Shown: one piece after another, positions 6,602 to 8,563 of the stretch
Layout of the letters: each line of letters starts with the position of its first letter
Numbering within the stretch: the first letter of the stretch is position 1
NCBI GenBank assembly: GCA_003506275.1
Contig: DOBD01000269.1
Span: 3,264 to 11,826, forward strand
Direction of reading: 5' to 3'
Length of the DNA stretch: 8,563 nucleotides
Origin: Bacteroidales bacterium
GTDB taxonomy: Bacteria > Bacteroidota > Bacteroidia > Bacteroidales > UBA1402
Position numbers and translations under genes: made by a program
The notes under the pieces: generated by a model
Told to the model about the DNA's origin: nothing
Databases searched by the model: none
What the model saw: the letters and a program-made list of their open reading frames with translations, nothing else

Positions 6602-8503
6602 ATGGATATGACGAAGACACCCCTTCTTGACAGCATCCAGTACCCGAGTGACCTCAGAAAGCTGGAAATCAATGAGCTGAAACAAGTCTGCGATGAGATT
6701 AGACAGCTGATTATAGATGAACTGGCCGACCACCCCGGTCACCTGGGTGCCAATTTGGGTACCATTGAACTTACGGTGGCGTTGCATTACACCATGAACA
6801 CGCCCGAAGACCTGCTGGTGTGGGACGTGGGGCATCAGGCCTATGCACATAAGATATTGACGGGTCGTAAGCACCTTTTTCCAACCAACAGGCAATTTAA
6901 AGGCATCAGCGGTTTTCCACACCCGGCGGAAAGTCCCTATGACACCTTTGTCGCTGGTCATGCCTCCAACTCCATTTCAGCCTCCCTGGGCATGTCCATT
7001 GCCACCAGGCTAGAAAACAAGCGGCGTCTGGTTGCTGCCATCATCGGTGACGGATCCATGTCGGGCGGTTTGGCTTTCGAAGGATTGAACAACACATCCG
7101 TCCACCCTAACGATCTACTGATCATCCTCAACGACAACCACATGTCCATCGACAGAAATGTGGGAGGGTTGAGCGAGTACCTGGTCAAAATAACCACTTC
7201 CAAGCGATATAACAGTTTCCGCTGGCGAACATACCTCCTGCTCAAACGTTTGGGCATCATCAACGAAACGCGCAAAACCCGGTTGCTACGGTTCGGTAAC
7301 AGCCTGAAAGCCCTGCTCACCAATCAACATAACCTCTTCGAAGGATTGAACATCCGCTACATGGGCCCTGTGGACGGGCACGATGTGGAAGGCCTGGTGA
7401 AAGTACTCAAGGATATCAAGGACATGGTAGGCCCCAAGTTGCTGCACGTATGCACCGTCAAGGGCAAAGGCTTTGCGCCGGCCGAGCAGGATGCTACCCA
7501 GTGGCACGCCCCAGGCCGTTTTGACAAACTCACAGGCGAGATCTTGACCAAAAGCAGCGGCAAGGATGAGCCCCTCAAGTTTCAGGACATTTTCGGCCAC
7601 ACCCTGGTGGAACTGGCTGAACAGAATCCTGCTATTGTCGGCATCACCCCGGCCATGCCAACCGGCTGCTGCATGAACCTGATGATGGAGCGGTTTCCCG
7701 ATCGTTCGTTCGACGTAGGCATCGCTGAGGGCCACGCTGTCACGTTTTCCGGCGGGATGGCCAGCCAAGGCCTCATACCCTTCTGCAATATTTATTCATC
7801 GTTCGCCCAACGGGCCTACGACAACGTTATCCACGACGTAGCCATCCAGAAACTGCCTGTCGTGCTTTGCCTGGACAGAGCGGGGCTGGTAGGTGAGGAC
7901 GGTCCCACTCACCATGGGGTATTCGACCTTCCCAGTCTGCGCTGCATACCCAATCTCATCATCAGCTCGCCCATCGACGAGCATGAGTTGCGCAACCTGA
8001 TGTATACGGCCCAACTGAAACCTCAGGGTCCTTTTGTGATTCGTTACCCCAGGGGCAACGGTTTCCTGACCAACTGGCGCAATCGCATGGAAGAAATACC
8101 CATTGGCAAAGGTGCCTGCCTGCGGGAAGGCAAGGATATCGCTCTCCTGTGCATCGGCCCTGTGGGTAAAACAGCGGAGAAAGTGGCTGCAGACCTCCAA
8201 CTAGAGGGAGTGTCCGTAGCGGTATACAACATGCGGTTTGTCAAACCCCTTGATACGGCCTTGCTGCATACCATAGGGCAGGCTTTCGACAAGGTGGTGA
8301 CCATCGAGAACGGCGCCTTGATTGGTGGCTTCGGCACTGCCATCCTCGAATTCTTCTGTGAACAGGGATACACGAGTACTGTCAAGCGCTTGGGTATCCC
8401 CGATCAATTCATAGAGCACGGAGCCCTGGCCGATTTGCATGCCCTGTGCGGCATCGACGCCAATGGTATCAGACAGACCGTGCTCGACTTTCTTAATCAT
8501 TGA
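6602..8503 (+). CDS. dxs: 1-deoxy-D-xylulose-5-phosphate synthase
   Basis: It condenses pyruvate and glyceraldehyde 3-phosphate, with thiamine diphosphate and Mg2+, into DXP, the entry step of the MEP isoprenoid pathway and a precursor for thiamine and pyridoxal. From ATG 6602 the protein is 633 residues, close to the usual 620-640. The ThDP/Mg motif runs from IGDGSMSGG (148-156) to LNDNHMSID (176-184). Other expected residues are His47 in HPGHLG, DVGHQAY (75-81), GHASNS (119-124), His302 in QWHAPGRFD and the activating Glu376 in [10 protein letters not shown]. Many Dxs have AEQHA there; the Gly is, as I recall, common in Bacteroidota. [16 protein letters not shown] (424-439) and FIEHG (603-607) are intact. 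In-frame ATG 6608 (MTKTPLL) is an equally possible start; TTG 6587 lies inside the promoter motif. It is divergent from the GSCFA operon and probably co-transcribed with trkA. Confidence 0.95.
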   Translation: MDMTKTPLLDSIQYPSDLRKLEINELKQVCDEIRQLIIDELADHPGHLGANLGTIELTVALHYTMNTPEDLLVWDVGHQAYAHKILTGRKHLFPTNRQFKGISGFPHPAESPYDTFVAGHASNSISASLGMSIATRLENKRRLVAAIIGDGSMSGGLAFEGLNNTSVHPNDLLIILNDNHMSIDRNVGGLSEYLVKITTSKRYNSFRWRTYLLLKRLGIINETRKTRLLRFGNSLKALLTNQHNLFEGLNIRYMGPVDGHDVEGLVKVLKDIKDMVGPKLLHVCTVKGKGFAPAEQDATQWHAPGRFDKLTGEILTKSSGKDEPLKFQDIFGHTLVELAEQNPAIVGITPAMPTGCCMNLMMERFPDRSFDVGIAEGHAVTFSGGMASQGLIPFCNIYSSFAQRAYDNVIHDVAIQKLPVVLCLDRAGLVGEDGPTHHGVFDLPSLRCIPNLIISSPIDEHELRNLMYTAQLKPQGPFVIRYPRGNGFLTNWRNRMEEIPIGKGACLREGKDIALLCIGPVGKTAEKVAADLQLEGVSVAVYNMRFVKPLDTALLHTIGQAFDKVVTIENGALIGGFGTAILEFFCEQGYTSTVKRLGIPDQFIEHGALADLHALCGIDANGIRQTVLDFLNH

Positions 8504-8521
8504 GTGTAACGCCCTTTCATA

Positions 8522-8563
8522 ATGAAGATCATTGTCGACGGTGCCGGAGAAGTGGGAACCCAT
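8522..8563 (+). CDS. trkA: Trk potassium-transport regulatory subunit TrkA, N-terminal fragment cut by the window end
   Basis: Only 14 codons are visible, reading MKIIVDGAGEVGTH. The GAGEVG stretch (residues 7-12) is the GxGxxG dinucleotide-binding loop that opens the RCK/KTN domain of TrkA, which binds NAD(H) and gates the TrkH potassium channel at the membrane. The start lies 18 bp after the dxs stop with no promoter motif between, so the two are probably co-transcribed. A dxs-trkA-trkH order is, to my knowledge, frequent in Bacteroidales, which raises confidence beyond the short match. Residue 6 is Asp where a small residue such as Ala is more usual. Another Rossmann-fold protein cannot be excluded from 14 residues. 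Confidence 0.75.
   Translation, partial: MKIIVDGAGEVGTH

Noticed and set aside
6535..6672. A 46-residue N-terminal extension of the GSCFA protein containing a hydrophobic patch (YYFIILSFM) that could look like a signal sequence.
   Set aside because: It would span both -7 elements and the dxs start. Family members begin at the FRT-containing Met, so ATG 6534 is the better start.
6419..6961. A 180-codon minus-strand open frame across the start of dxs and the promoter region.
   Set aside because: It is antisense to the conserved dxs N-terminus, covers both promoter motifs and overlaps the GSCFA start in another frame.
1..8563. A hidden defence system, CRISPR array, mobile element, tRNA or other accessory module.
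   Set aside because: No direct-repeat array, transposase, integrase, terminal repeats or tRNA-like sequence was seen. Motif-supported metabolic genes cover nearly the whole window.

Overview
This window comes from a member of the Bacteroidota, most likely order Bacteroidales. Three things point there. The proteins follow Bacteroidales-type forms: a MurF-Alr fusion, a GSCFA-domain protein, an enoyl-ACP reductase ending in DENGNIIYG, and a Dxs with the AEGHAVTF active-site motif. The start sites lack strong Shine-Dalgarno sequences. Four short intergenic stretches carry exact matches to the Bacteroidetes -7 promoter element TAnnTTTG. Family or genus cannot be fixed from this window. All functional calls are by recognising motifs, not by database search.

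The layout is two divergent gene blocks on either side of a 67-bp promoter region (6535-6601). Leftwards (minus strand) run a GSCFA-domain hydrolase-like protein (6534-5545), a fused MurF-alanine racemase (5523-3049), an S41 lipoprotein protease (3017-1533), the enoyl-ACP reductase fabI (1493-636) and a YciO/TsaC-family threonylcarbamoyl-AMP synthase gene (528 to beyond position 1). Gaps of 21 and 31 bp, with no -7 motif in either, suggest that the first three form one operon. fabI and the YciO/TsaC-like gene each have their own -7 element. Rightwards (plus strand) run dxs (6602-8503) and, 18 bp later, the first 14 codons of trkA.

Most of the block is housekeeping for the cell envelope and precursors. 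MurF-Alr makes D-alanine and attaches D-Ala-D-Ala to the peptidoglycan precursor, FabI completes each fatty-acid elongation cycle, and Dxs starts the non-mevalonate isoprenoid pathway. The S41 protease is predicted to be an exported, possibly surface-exposed lipoprotein. The GSCFA protein has no known substrate.

The clearest anomaly is an in-frame TAG in the YciO/TsaC-like gene, exactly where the family has the Tyr of its PTDTVY motif; the rest of the gene is intact over 175 codons. A second point of interest is the divergent promoter region, where the GSCFA mRNA looks leaderless or nearly so. I saw no RNA genes, mobile elements, CRISPR arrays or defence genes, and no convincing new multi-gene system. 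No stretch longer than 300 bases lacks a gene.
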